This document shows positions 43,396 to 53,056 of a stretch of DNA of 64,000 nt, in pieces (the first letter of the stretch is position 1; every line of letters begins with the position of its first letter). The notes beneath the pieces were generated by a model, which did no database searches, was not told the origin of the DNA, and was given only the letters and a program-made list of their open reading frames with translations. The stretch spans positions 1,725,001 to 1,789,000 of the forward strand of contig JAMXSV010000004.1 of the NCBI GenBank assembly GCA_027559495.1, read 5' to 3'. The DNA comes from Aurifilum marmelostoma. Taxonomy: Eukaryota; Ascomycota; Sordariomycetes; Diaporthales; Cryphonectriaceae. The position numbers and the translations under genes were made by a program.

Positions 43396-44838
43396 AATGG
43401 TGCCGCAGCAGGAAGGGAGGAAGGGTGTGAACAGTAGATATTAATATGCGACGGTGGTCTATATGGAGTATATCTTCATTATGCGCACGCAGGCATAGGT
43501 TGGTGGTGCATAACAGGTAATATCATTGCTTATGAAGACACACAGAAGAGCTCAAAAGGAAGCATCAACAAGACGGATCGAAGCTGACCACTGTAATGAC
43601 GGGGATGAGATAAGAGTGGGCATTGGGTAGTATTCAGAAGAAGAAGAATTCGAGGAGCATTTTCATCGTCGAACAGGACTCCACCTCGAGAGAGAGCAGT
43701 TGTCGATTTGTCAGCTGCAGAGATAGCACGGTAGGATGGTCACGACGACGACGAGGCTGAGCATGGTTACAGGACCTACTTATAGCCAAGGCCTGAAGTT
43801 TGATTGTGGTCCCTCGCTTAGCGCTTGCGGCGAGCCTCGGGATGGCCCTTGAGGTGGATACGTTCGGGTCTCTTCAAGCTCCCGACCCTGTCTCTCTGTT
43901 GCAGTACTGTGCAAGCACTGAGGTCATCGATTCTCGTCCCGTCTCTTCCCAATGCCGTCTCAGTATCTTTTTGCCTCCAGACCAGAGTTATCTATCTATC
44001 TGTATAATTCCAAATACACAGGACTGCATCTACTCCACAGTTGGTGAGAAACGAGGCAGGTAGGCTCCGTACTGTGTACACGGTACGACGAAGAAACGAG
44101 GGGAAAAAAGAGAGGGTACTCGGACCTTCTTGGTCCCTACTGTGCGCCCTTGACATATCCTCGTCGGTTGGTGGTCTGCGCTCGTGATGCCGCGGCTTGA
44201 GGAGGGTCGTCGATTACTGATTGACTTTGTTGGAGGTGCTGGGAATTGTAACGTGCGCTGTCTCGGCTTCGCATCGGGTCTGGTGGGTCGACGACTTCCT
44301 TGTCCTTCTCATTATTTTTATTGTTAAACTTCGTCTTTTTGCCCCTTCTCTTTCTTGTAATCATCAACTTGACGTCTGACCTCTCTTGAGTGACACATAT
44401 ATACATATTGACGTTCTTGATCTGTCATAGTGCATTCCAACGCCCTTGCGAGCAACTGCTATACGACCACCACCACCAGTGGCACCACCCGTTCCGCAAC
44501 CCGCATTGACCTACCAACACCCACTGACACCAGCCCGCCCTTCCCCTTCGGCCCAGGCTCTGTACTACCACCACCACCACCACCATCCTCATCATCGCCA
44601 CCACGCCGGCGGAACCCTGAAGAGATCCAGCCCTGCAACTCGTTATTATCATAAGAAGACAGCGCCGCCACTCAAAGCAGCAGGTCCGGGACCATTTGGC
44701 ACAGCCTTCTTGCTCTTCCCGGCCGCGGCTATAGGGATTGGGGTTCTGAGCGGATACGTCTCCATCAACCCGTTCTCGACGACAAGTGCTCCGGCCTCCT
44801 CGCCGAGGGGTAAAGAAAGCACCGGCAGCGGCACCAGC
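43396..44838. other. Intergenic region with a possible small minus-strand ORF
   Basis: Contains the 3' flank of the 40141 gene, a TATC repeat near 43990, and the leader of the DUF4336 gene. The only candidate gene is a minus-strand frame at 44137-44406, listed separately. The plus-strand frame 44446-44838 is open and in frame with the DUF4336 gene but lacks an ATG. Confidence 0.55.
44137..44406 (-). CDS. Possible small basic protein
   Basis: An ORF with several in-frame ATGs; the first gives 89 aa, and a later one starts at MITRKRRGKKTKF. It is very basic at the N-terminus and rich in Asn, Asp and Gln later. The 5' end is preceded on the minus strand by a sequence without a clear TATA box. 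I see no domain. It would be divergent from the DUF4336 gene. Coding potential is moderate at best and it could be chance. Confidence 0.25.
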   Translation of the reverse strand: MYICVTQERSDVKLMITRKRRGKKTKFNNKNNEKDKEVVDPPDPMRSRDSARYNSQHLQQSQSVIDDPPQAAASRAQTTNRRGYVKGAQ

Positions 44839-45987
44839 ATGTCGTCCAAACTGATTCCCGCCAACCCGGCGGATGTCATGGTTATCCGTGATGTTACGCC
44901 TAATGTGATCACGTTCTCGGTGCCATTCAAGCGGTTTGGGGTGATCCCGATCGGTGGGAGGGGGACTGTTGGTGAGTAGAGATTGTCTGCTTGTTCAATG
45001 CTTGTCTGAACGGTTTGAGTGAGTTGATGGGGGGGGAGAGAAAAAGAGAGTAAGCAGAAGAATGCATGCGGATGCGGGATGCGAAGCCACCATGTATCAC
45101 AGGTGGCGCCCGCTGGGGTCTTTCGCGTGGCTGTGTGGCTTGCATATGTACATGTGTACTGTGCGCTGGTTGATATCTCGCCTTTCTCTCACCCTCTCTT
45201 TTCCTCATAATACCCTGCTAGCCACTCATGAACCTCCTCGGGAACAGCAACGTGAGATGTATAAGAAACAAATAACTGACACATTCTTGCAGTGAAACTG
45301 ACGTCTGGCTCCCTGGCCGTCTTCTCTCCTGTCGCCCTCACCCCGGAGGTGCAGTCCAAGCTGGCCACCCTGGGCGGCACGGTCAAGTACATTATCGCCC
45401 TGGACTTTGAGCACCACATCTTCATCACCGAGTGGCACAAGGCATACCCGGAGGCCAAGATTATCGGTCCAGAGGGCCTCCCCGAGAAGCGGGCCAAGCA
45501 GTCAGCCACGGATCCCAAGATCGGCAGCGAGGCGTTTGCCGTGGTGTTCCAGGCCAAGGACAAGCTTTCGCAGAAGATAGACGAGGAGTTTGACCGGGAC
45601 TTTGCGTACGAGTACGTGGACGCGCATGCCAACAAGGAGCTGGTGTTTCTGTACAAGCCGGACAAGGTGCTCATCGAGGCGGACCTGATGTTCAACCTGC
45701 CTGCGACAGAGCAGTACAGCCGGTGTTCCGAGGCGGAGCGCAAGGTGGGCTTCCCGGCCAAGCTGTTCACCAGCATGCAGAGCACCGAGGGCGAGGCCAA
45801 GGGGATGAAGAGGTTCATGTGGTACGCTGTGGGCGCCAGGGACCGCAAGGGGTTCAACGAGAGCATTGCGAGGATTGACGCGTGGGACTTTGAGACGCTG
45901 GTGCCGTGTCATGGGGAGACCATCGTGGGCACTGCCAGGGCGACATGGAGCAAGGTTTTTGAGTGGCATCTGACTGGGAAGAAATGA
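44839..45987 (+). CDS. DUF4336 family protein (metallo-beta-lactamase-like fold)
   Basis: Exons 44839-44971 and 45293-45987 give 275 aa. The 321-nt intron has a GTGAGT donor, a CTGAC branch site and a TTGCAG acceptor. The start MSSKLIPANPADVMVIRD fits my memory of fungal DUF4336 proteins and has A at -3. The core includes NVITFSVPFKRFGVIPIGGRG, GSLAVFSPVALTPEV, ALDFEHHIFITEW (paired His, possible metal site) and PCHGETIVG near the C-terminus (second His). The family is thought to have a metallo-hydrolase fold; no substrate is known to me. The frame stays open for 131 codons before the ATG and encodes a His/Pro-rich part and a hydrophobic stretch (about 44695-44775), so a longer, membrane-anchored form made from an upstream exon is possible. 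Confidence 0.8.
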
Positions 45988-46558
45988 GACAAGTTGGTTT
46001 GAAGAGACATATGTTTGTCCAAGGGAATTTATTGGGGGGTCATGGTTTCGTAACTTAATTTCATTCGGCAATCATCAGTGTACGAGGCTTGCGTAAGGTA
46101 TAATACTGTTCCTCAGGCTACTCAATCCAAGGCGATCGAATAGATATCAAGTGGACAACGAGGTGAAATATGCAGGCAAGTATAATCTCTCAACAAATCA
46201 GTGATTGGATAAAAACCAATGCTTGAGGTTTGTATTTCCATACTCTGAATAAGTTCCTCCATGGTAAGATGATATTAAATCCAGGATGCAGATGAAGAGG
46301 CGGGGGGGGGGGGGGGAGGGGGATGGCGCAGTGGCAGCGATAACGATAAGCCCTCTAACTTTCTAGGGGGCACCATGGTGGTACAGTGCTGTAATTCGAT
46401 CGTACGTAGTGCCTCTTAGAGCTTCACGCTCAAGCTTCCCACGTTCCACATTTCCACACCCTTCTTCCTAGAAGACCCTTCTGCACTTACAACCAAACGC
46501 TCAAATGTGAGCCGTCCATCGTTCGAGCGTCCACTCCAAGAGTACACAGGGCGTCTAC
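45988..46558. other. Intergenic region with poly(G)15
   Basis: 571 bp between two plus-strand genes. It contains a G15 run (46302-46316) and otherwise nothing recognisable. It must hold the promoter of the GatA gene. Confidence 0.65.
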
Positions 46559-48310
46559 ATGTCCCTCAATGGCAGGCTGACCAGCCTGCGCCCTGTCGCT
46601 GCCCGCCATGCGAACCGCTCACTACTTGTACCATCACCACTCGTCCGCCCGCAGCGGCGGTACTTGAACGAGTTCATACACAAAGGTCAGAGAACAAAAA
46701 AAATAACTTGACACGCAGGAGAGGCCGCTGACACATGCTGAGAGACAGCCCCCAGGACTGAGACCCAACCCTTTCCATCACACCACCGACTAGAAAACTC
46801 CTCCTTCCGCCTGGCTGTCAAGGATAACATCTCGACCCTCCCAGAGGATGGCTCGACAACATGTGCCTCGGGCATCCTCGAGGGCCATGCCTCGCCGTTC
46901 GAGGCTACGATCGTGAGACAGCTCAAGCAACGCGGCGCCGTGGTCGTCGGCAAGACCAACCTAGACGAGTTTGGCATGGGCGGGCACAGCGTGAACTCGG
47001 TCTACGGTCCCGTTGCGCAGAAGAGTGTCACATGCAATGCTCAAGGGAAAGGCTCCAGCCGTGAAAATGGCGCAGGCAGTGGTGATGATGCTGCAGACGG
47101 GACGCCTGTGGAGCTCAGTGCTGGTGGCAGTTCAGGCGGCAGCGCCGTCGCCGTGGCTTCGGGTCTGGCAGACGTCGCGCTCGGCACCGACACGGGCGGA
47201 TCTGTGAGGCTGCCGGCGGCGTACTGCGGGGTGGTTGGGTACAAGCCCAGCTACGGGATGATCTCGAGGTATGGGGTCGTGCCGTATGCGAACAGCCTGG
47301 ACACGGTTGGGTTTCTGGCCGGGAATGTGAGCAAGATTAGGGAGCTGGTTGTGGATGGGTGTCTGTGGGCAGAGCATGACCCGCGCGACCCGACCAGCCT
47401 CTCAGCTGCTGCTAGGGCTAGGTGTGCAGCCTCGAGGGATGAATACCACCGAAAACCAGATGCGGCTGGCCAGAGCGGGTCGAAAGAAGTCAGGTCACTA
47501 CGCCCGCTAACCTTTGGTATCCCGGCCGAGTACAACATCGAAGAGCTCGAGCCGTGTGTCCGACAAGCGTGGCAGGATACGGCTGCCCTCCTGCGCGACA
47601 AGATCGGTGCAAGAGTCGTGCCCGTCTCCCTACCCTCAACCAAGCACGCGCTCTCCGCCTACTATGTCATTGCCCCGGCCGAGGCCTCTTCGAACCTGGC
47701 CAAGTACGACGGCGTCCGGTACGGTCCCAGACAGTCCGAGATTGAAGGTAACGGCGCGGGCAACGGCGTTTTGTACTCGGCTGTGCGGGGTCAGGGCTTC
47801 GGTGCGGAGGTCAAGAGGCGCATCCTGCTGGGCTCCTACACCCTCAGCTCCGAGGCCATGGACAACTACTTTGTCCAGGCGCAGAGGGTGCGCCGGCTCG
47901 TGAGGATGGACTTTGATCGGGTCTTTAGGCTTTCCAACCCCCTGCTGGACGAGGACGAGCAACACTTTGACCTGGCAGACCTGGACGAGGGCGTTGTCCT
48001 CGAGAACAAGCTCGGTCCGGCGCAGGTGGACTTCCTGCTGTGCCCTACCGCGCCGACTCTACCCCCGACACTGGCGCATGTGCAGATGCGGCAGGAGAAG
48101 AACCCCACCGAGGCTTACATGAACGACGTCTTGACCGTCCCCGCCAGCTTGGCTGGGCTGCCTGCCGTCAGTATACCCAGGAGGGTGACGGGCGATTTGG
48201 GACCAGCACTAGTGGGCATGATGGGTCTGCAGGTGGTTGGACAATACTGGGATGACGCGAGAGTACTCGCTGTTGCAGAAACTCTAGCGTCATTAGACGA
48301 TGCTTATTGA
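46559..48310 (+). CDS. HER2: Mitochondrial glutamyl-tRNA(Gln) amidotransferase subunit A
   Basis: Exons 46559-46685 and 46749-48310 give 562 aa. The 63-nt intron has a weak GTCAGA donor, a CTGAC branch site and a GACAG acceptor; frame and homology (LNEFIHK before, RLENSSFRLAVKDNI after) support it. The amidase-signature triad is present: K67 (AVKDN), cis-Ser at 170/171 (AGGSSGGSA) and nucleophile S194 (DTGGSVRLPA). YCGVVGYKPSYGMISRYG and SLDTVGF are family blocks. With GatB and GatF-type partners it converts Glu-tRNA(Gln) to Gln-tRNA(Gln) in the mitochondrial matrix. The N-terminus (RPVAARHANRSLLVPSPLVRPQRRY) is a good mitochondrial presequence. A low-complexity insertion at about 138-165 precedes the GGSSGG motif. 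Confidence 0.92.
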
Positions 48311-49562
48311 CGGCCAGTCCGCATTGATTGGTGAGCGTAGCATTGGTATAGGGATTTTGTTCCAGTTTAAGATGCCAATACTTGTCTTGCCTTGAGCATC
48401 AGTGAGAGCATTGTCGACATTATAGTGTGTAGATTGATCATTTAAATCATGTCACAAGTAGAGTCAATGATAAGACGTTGGGTACATCATGTTGTGAAAA
48501 ATGTGTTAATAAAAAAAAGTTATAAAACCTCCAAAAATATGGCCAAGGACTCCCTCCCCATAGGGCGTCGAACTGTAGGCCCTGACAATATTTAGCAGGT
48601 GGTCCTGTCGAGCATGAACAGAGTATGACATGTCTCGGCTTGTACCACTCTGCCAACTGCGCTCTCAGTGTGATTGTTACTCAACTCCTCAGCTGAATGC
48701 GCTTATAGATGCAAGTCAAGACCTTGGATCCAGGTGAATGAAGCAGTAGGTGCCAGGGAAGGAAAGTGGGGGCTTTGTCCCAGTGAAGAAGCTTCACATC
48801 CTCCCTGCGTAAAGTCATCTGCAGCAGTATCTCTGGCATCCTTTATCACATCATGGGCAGACAATCCTCCATCAAGCTGGCCAGAACCATGTCCCCACGC
48901 CTAAGCTGTTGACATTTAGAGACGAGCTCCTCTTGTCTGCCTTCAAACTTGCATGTCTTCTTACAGAGACATCTAAATATATGCAAGGCTGTTGTCTTGT
49001 GTACCTCCTGTCCAATCACTTCCTTCTTGAGGACACCAACACATATCAGAGCTTCCAAGAAGTCTTCACACAGAACCGCCATTTCATTGTACCGTCGAAA
49101 GAGTATTCTCAGGATGTCTGCCTGGTATCTTGGTGGGAGCTACGTCGCCATGAACGTTTGTTGCCGTCCCTCGCCGGTTGGGCTGAACCAGAAGGCTTCA
49201 CATTGGGCGAAGCAGGACCAAGCCGTACTTGTGCGTGGGATGGCTAGCAGCAGACCTGATGCCGCAAAATTGTCGTGCCCGGCCAGCACCGGAGTCCGAC
49301 CCGTACCCTCCGAGCACAGAGGGACAGCGATGACCTGCTCGGATCGAGCAATTGGAGCTTCGACGGTATTGGCGGTGTACCTTGCCGATGTCCTTGGGGG
49401 TCGACGAGAGGGTTGTAAAGCCTCCATCATAGGGCTGGATATGACCTCTCCGACATAAGGTGTTTGCCTCGACCTGGTTCCCGATTTCGCACTGCGCTAA
49501 TGAGCTTACAGTGACATGTTGGTCTGCCTCTTTTTTCGCTTCACATCGCTCAGATATTCCTC
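48311..49562. other. Convergent intergenic region with a Pol III-like element
   Basis: 1.25 kb between the 3' ends of HER2 (plus) and PRP38 (minus). No protein-coding gene can be supported. On the minus strand an A-box-like and a B-box-like sequence are followed by a T8 run (listed as a possible ncRNA). Confidence 0.55.
48511..48667 (-). ncRNA. Possible Pol III transcript (A box, B box, T-run)
   Basis: On the minus strand TGGCAGAGTGG (48655-48645) fits the A-box consensus TRGYNNARNNG, and GTTCGACGC (48573-48565) fits the B-box GWTCRANNC. A T8 run at 48518-48511 would end Pol III transcription. Box spacing is about 82 nt, longer than in a tRNA without intron. I could not form a tRNA cloverleaf: no acceptor stem pairs, and the T-stem next to the B box does not pair. 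It could be a decayed tRNA, a SINE-like element, an unusual Pol III RNA, or chance. Confidence 0.2.
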
Positions 49563-50387
49563 TCAAGTATTGCGGTCTCGATCCTCAGGCGTGTCTCCTC
49601 CGTCGACCTCCATCTGGCCGGCCGTACCATCCTCCTCGTCATCACCACGACCATCCCTCTCGGAAGCACTCCTGTCCTCCCGATCATTACCATTCTCACT
49701 ACCACGGCCGTTTTCCTCCATGTCCGCATCCGCGTCCTTCTCCTCGTCCTTCTCTTTCTCATCCTCCTCTAGCAGGTCCTCGATATCGCCGAGCGGGCTG
49801 ACCCTTGGCTCGAGCTCGTCCAGATCCTCCAGCAGGTCGCGGCTCGGCATCTTCCACATGCTCGTGCCGCAGACCCTGTCCTTGACGAGCAGGTCGTCGA
49901 CAAACTCGTCCATGTAGGTCAGGGTGGTGCCGGCGCGGCCCTTGCGGCGCAGCTTCCGGCGGTCCTCGAGGTAGGGCTCGAGCAGGGTGTAGACGTCGCG
50001 GGCGCGGCGGGTCAGGCGGATGTAGAAGACGGCGAGGGCGCGCAGGTACTTGAAGCGGTCGCCGCCGAAGCCGAGGTACTCGCGCAGGACGTCGTCCGGG
50101 GGCGCGAGCTGCAGCAGCTTGAAGGCGAGGCACAGGAACGGGGTGGGCCGCTGGGTAGAGCCGTAGGTGCCGCCTATGAACCGCACGTGGTCGACGACGC
50201 GGTCCACAATGTCGGCCTCGTTGACCGCGAAGCACTGCTCCTTGAAGAAGTACGAGTCGACGATGCGCTCGCGCACAGCCTTCTCCATGATGGTTGCCGG
50301 GTTGAGGCCATTGGGTGCCAGGGTAGCGCTGCTGCCGCGCTCGTCGAGGAAGCGCCGCTCGTCGGCTCGATGGGTTCGTTCGCTCAT
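49563..50387 (-). CDS. PRP38: Pre-mRNA-splicing factor Prp38
   Basis: Single exon, 274 aa from the ATG at 50387. The frame is open upstream to 50570 but only from a TTG and across a CAG repeat, so the extension is not used. The Prp38 domain fills residues about 15-190: NGLNPATIMEKAVRERI, SYFFKEQCFAVNEADIVD, FIGGTYGSTQRPTPFLCLAFKLLQL, YLGFGGDRFKYLRALAVFYIRLT and DEFVDDLLVKDRVCGTSMWKMP. All are conserved blocks of the family. The C-terminal 80 residues are acidic and disordered (runs of Glu, Asp, Lys), unlike the Arg/Ser-rich tails of animal Prp38. Prp38 belongs to the U4/U6.U5 tri-snRNP and B complex and is needed for spliceosome activation in the nucleus. It shares a 668-bp promoter region with the small membrane protein gene at 51056. 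Confidence 0.95.
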   Translation of the reverse strand: MSERTHRADERRFLDERGSSATLAPNGLNPATIMEKAVRERIVDSYFFKEQCFAVNEADIVDRVVDHVRFIGGTYGSTQRPTPFLCLAFKLLQLAPPDDVLREYLGFGGDRFKYLRALAVFYIRLTRRARDVYTLLEPYLEDRRKLRRKGRAGTTLTYMDEFVDDLLVKDRVCGTSMWKMPSRDLLEDLDELEPRVSPLGDIEDLLEEDEKEKDEEKDADADMEENGRGSENGNDREDRSASERDGRGDDEEDGTAGQMEVDGGDTPEDRDRNT

Positions 50388-50470
50388 CTTGGAAGAGCAA
50401 TGCAGGACAGGCTCACCCCTTGCTGCTGGCCTTGACGACGTTGAGTGTTGTGAGGAGGGCCCGAGACAAG

Positions 50471-50471
<1 letters not shown>

Positions 50472-50512
<41 letters not shown>

Positions 50513-50528
50513 CAGCAACAACAACAGA
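50472..50528. repeat. (CAG)n(CAA)n repeat in the PRP38 leader
   Basis: About ten pure CAG units followed by mixed CAA/CAG units, 85-140 bp upstream of the PRP38 ATG. On the PRP38 strand it reads CTG/TTG. Confidence 0.9.
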
Positions 50529-50752
50529 AATAGCCGTGCAAGATTCAGTTGATCGAGTCAGGCGGACCAAGGAGGCTTGGGACCCGTACTATGTAGCTCG
50601 CTTGTCTGCTTCCCCGGATTTTCTCCCTCCCATCAGCCGCAAGCAAGGTTCTGGATGTGGTATGCGCGATACGGGCGATGCAGGCACTCCAGCTAAAAGC
50701 TGCAAGCTGCTGCAGGAGGGCGGGTCCCCCACCTAGGATGTGCAGCCCAAGT

Positions 50753-50764
50753 CTTATCGATAAG
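50753..50764. promoter_or_regulatory. Palindromic element CTTATCGATAAG
   Basis: A perfect 12-bp inverted repeat containing TATCGATA and two overlapping GATAAG half-sites, one per strand. It lies in the middle of the bidirectional promoter. A dimeric factor or a GATA factor could bind it; this is inference. Confidence 0.4.
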
Positions 50765-51055
50765 GCTAACAGCAGCCCGTTGCCGTGGCGGCCTTGTTTG
50801 TTAGATTGCCCTTTCGGGGAGGTGACGCAACCCACACACACACACACACACATGCAAGCCGGCCCCAGCCACCGGCGTTTTCCGCCCTGCACTTCTTCAG
50901 CCTTATACACGCGATGAATTTCACTTTCACCATCAGCAAACAATCCCAACCTGCTGCACTGTCCCGCCCGTCTCTCGAGTCTCAGATTTCCCGTCCTCCA
51001 CCCCATTTTTTCATGTTACGCCTCTGCACATTTGTTGTATAAGTCAAAAGAAACA

Positions 51056-51868
51056 ATGTTACTCACGTCGTCACAAGTGTCCGTTGCCATATCATCCGCC
51101 ATTAGTGAGTGTTGTTGCATGGCCCCTCGCCTCCCGCGTCTCCCCAAAGAAGCAATACCTACGCTTGGGGGTTCTTCTTCCTTCTTCCCTCTCTTCTTTC
51201 CAATCTCTTTCATACATATATATGCCCTCGACTAACCTTTGGCAATAGTCGTCGCCTTCACGGCTGCGCTCTTCCTTAGCGGCTATGCCATCCAGCAGAG
51301 AACAGTACGCCACCTGCGCGCTGCCATCAGGCCCGACACCTCACCACAGATATACCTTCCCGACCGGTTCCGAGACGACACTACCGAGCTGGCTGACGGG
51401 ACGATCGTCATGCTAGACGAGTATGGCCGGCCTGTGAGGCTGAAGTCGGGCCGTGTCAGCATCGGCAAGGGCCCTGCTGCTGCCCTCCGCGGTCAAGAGA
51501 CGGGCGGCGAGGACAATAACGAGCTTGAGGAGGTGGTCGACATTGAGGTCCAGGAGACACTCCCAGAGCTCACGGACCAGAAAGAACAGGTCGTGTTCGC
51601 CGACGACAGCATCGCAACGGATGGGGACGACAGTGACGGGGCTGAACAACAAGAACAACCAGCCCTTGAAAAGCCGGTGCAAGCGCCACCACCAGCCCCA
51701 TGGGAAGTCAGGCGTGAGGATATCCCAGAGGACAATTCTGCACCGAGCCCAAGCGGAGAGGGCGAGAAGCCTATCAGCAGGGCAGAGCGCAGGAGGCTGA
51801 TCAAGGAGGAGATCCAGAGGCTGTCGCAGGGTGAGGAGCCTCTTTACTACCAGCGACGGCTGTGGTGA
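51056..51868 (+). CDS. Small membrane-anchored conserved fungal protein, unknown function
   Basis: Exons 51056-51104 and 51249-51868 give 222 aa. The 144-nt intron has a GTGAGT donor and an AATAG acceptor, and splicing joins the two halves of one transmembrane helix (SAI before, IVVAFTAALFLSGYAI after). After the membrane segment (about residues 10-32) comes a basic helix (QQRTVRHLRAAIRP), a short conserved-looking block (YLPDRFRDDTTELADGTIVMLDEYGRPVRL, written here only as a landmark near 51350-51440), then an acidic disordered part and a C-terminal basic helix (ISRAERRRLIKEEIQRLSQG). The fold suggests a single-pass protein with a cytosolic or matrix domain. I recognise no named family. Confidence 0.82.
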
Positions 51869-52615
51869 GTGAAGTGGTTCTTGAAATTTAGGGATCGGAA
51901 ATCGCAAGAGCGCGGGTAGGCAAGCCCTTGTCTTTTTAGTACATGAAGGGGTGAAATACTGGGTGGCTGCATCACATTGCTTTCCAAGGACGGCTGTTCA
52001 CTGTGTATATGTATATATGGGATCACAAGGGGACCACACTGATGAAACCCAAGGATTAACGAATTGATGTCTCATGATTATTATACTATTCTTTCTTTTT
52101 TGGAAACCCTTGATCAGTCTGGTGCAATCTGCCTAGCCGGTGTTCCAATCCGTTCCCTTGCCTCCATTCTCCATGTCATGGATTAATTTGATGCTGTTTA
52201 TCCGATCCCGTGTCCAGCACAAGAGGCTCCTTGATCGTCACAAAGCTAGTGGATTGCAAAACGATTTCCCTCCTAAAACACAAATTGCACCAAAAACAGG
52301 CAGAAAAACAAAGAACAAGACTCCAGAAACGCCAATGACCTTGCATCCTTGAAGGATCACATGACCGACCCATTGATTGCCCAGTAGTACACCTTGTCGC
52401 CGCCACCCCCATCCAGCACCTTTTGTGAGTCAACCCAGTGTCCAAAACTGTTCTCTTCTGCAGGGCAGGCACACAAAGGTGCCTTGCACAGCAGAAGGAC
52501 CCCCTGTGGTGGGCATGTTGACTTGGTGTCATTTAACATCGTGATAGTTGTTGTTTGTATGTTTCTTGTGGCTTCTCCGACGGCCTGTCGAGACTTGAGG
52601 AGCAGAAAGGCCCAT
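51869..52615. other. Convergent intergenic region
   Basis: Between the 3' ends of the 51056 gene (plus) and the small cysteine protein gene (minus). Sequence is AT-rich in its first part. No gene is supported. Confidence 0.6.
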
Positions 52616-52881
52616 TCAGTTCTTGTATCGAGGGTCCGACCGTCCAGACCTGCCCGACGAGGACGGCTCATGGGATCGATGGTGATGTCTCCTGGGAACG
52701 TCGACAGCGGTACCCTTGGAACGGTGTGCGTCCTCGGGTAGCAAGCCGTCACTCATCGAGGCGCCGCTCTTGAGGGCAAGGCACAGCTTGCAGCGGTCGC
52801 CGAAGCGGCTGACGACATTGTGGCAGTTGATGGAGCCCTGTGGAGGTCCGTTATGGTTAGTTTCGTGACTGGTGATGCTGC

Positions 52882-52913
<32 letters not shown>

Positions 52914-52972
52914 AAGAGCTGCGTCTGTCACCAATTGGGGCTTACATAGTAGTTTGCGCAATATGAAGACAT
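52616..52972 (-). CDS. Small four-cysteine protein, two exons, unknown function
   Basis: Exon 1 52972-52946 (MSSYCANYY) and exon 2 52837-52616 give 82 aa. The 108-nt intron has a GTAAGC donor, a CTAAC branch site and a CACAG acceptor, phase 0. Neither exon stands out alone, so the gene is easy to miss. The first 28 residues contain C5, C14, C25 and C28 in the pattern C-x8-C-x10-C-x2-C, with GDRCKLC as the last pair; this looks like a small zinc-binding knuckle. There is no signal peptide. The C-terminal half is polar and basic (PRRHHHRSHEPSSSGRSGRS). The ATG has A at -3, and a TATA box lies about 80 bp upstream. Short proteins starting MxSYCxNY with a CxxC are familiar to me from other Pezizomycotina, without a known role. 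Nuclear or cytosolic location is inferred. Confidence 0.72.
52884..52913 (-). repeat. CTG/CAG repeat inside an intron
   Basis: Ten CTG units (CAG on the coding strand) within the intron of the small cysteine protein gene, between donor and branch site. Confidence 0.9.
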
Positions 52973-53048
52973 CTTGGGTGGGACCTCGTATGTTTGTGAA
53001 ATGTGATGGTGAGAGGTGATCGATCAAATGGATCTCGATCGATCGTGG

Positions 53049-53056
53049 TTTATATA
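53049..53056 (-). promoter_or_regulatory. TATA box of the small cysteine protein gene
   Basis: TATATAAA on the minus strand, about 80 bp upstream of the ATG at 52972. Next to it are two GATCGATC octamers (53018-53025 and 53037-53044). Confidence 0.55.

Larger units (their letters stand above)
50388..51055. promoter_or_regulatory. Shared promoter region of PRP38 and the 51056 gene
   Basis: 668 bp between divergent starts. It holds a CAG/CAA repeat (50472-50528), a 12-bp palindrome CTTATCGATAAG (50753-50764) and a CA repeat (about 50833-50852). No supported gene. Confidence 0.65.

Noticed and set aside
48513..48680. A tRNA gene at the A/B-box locus
   Set aside because: No acceptor stem, D stem or T stem can be paired in the required positions, so it is kept only as a possible Pol III-like element.
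50388..50570. N-terminal extension of PRP38 with a poly-Ala stretch
   Set aside because: Starts at TTG and consists largely of a translated CAG-type repeat; the Prp38 domain starts normally after the ATG at 50387.
52085..52160. B-box-like GTTCCAATCC near 52142
   Set aside because: No A box at a suitable distance and no fold.
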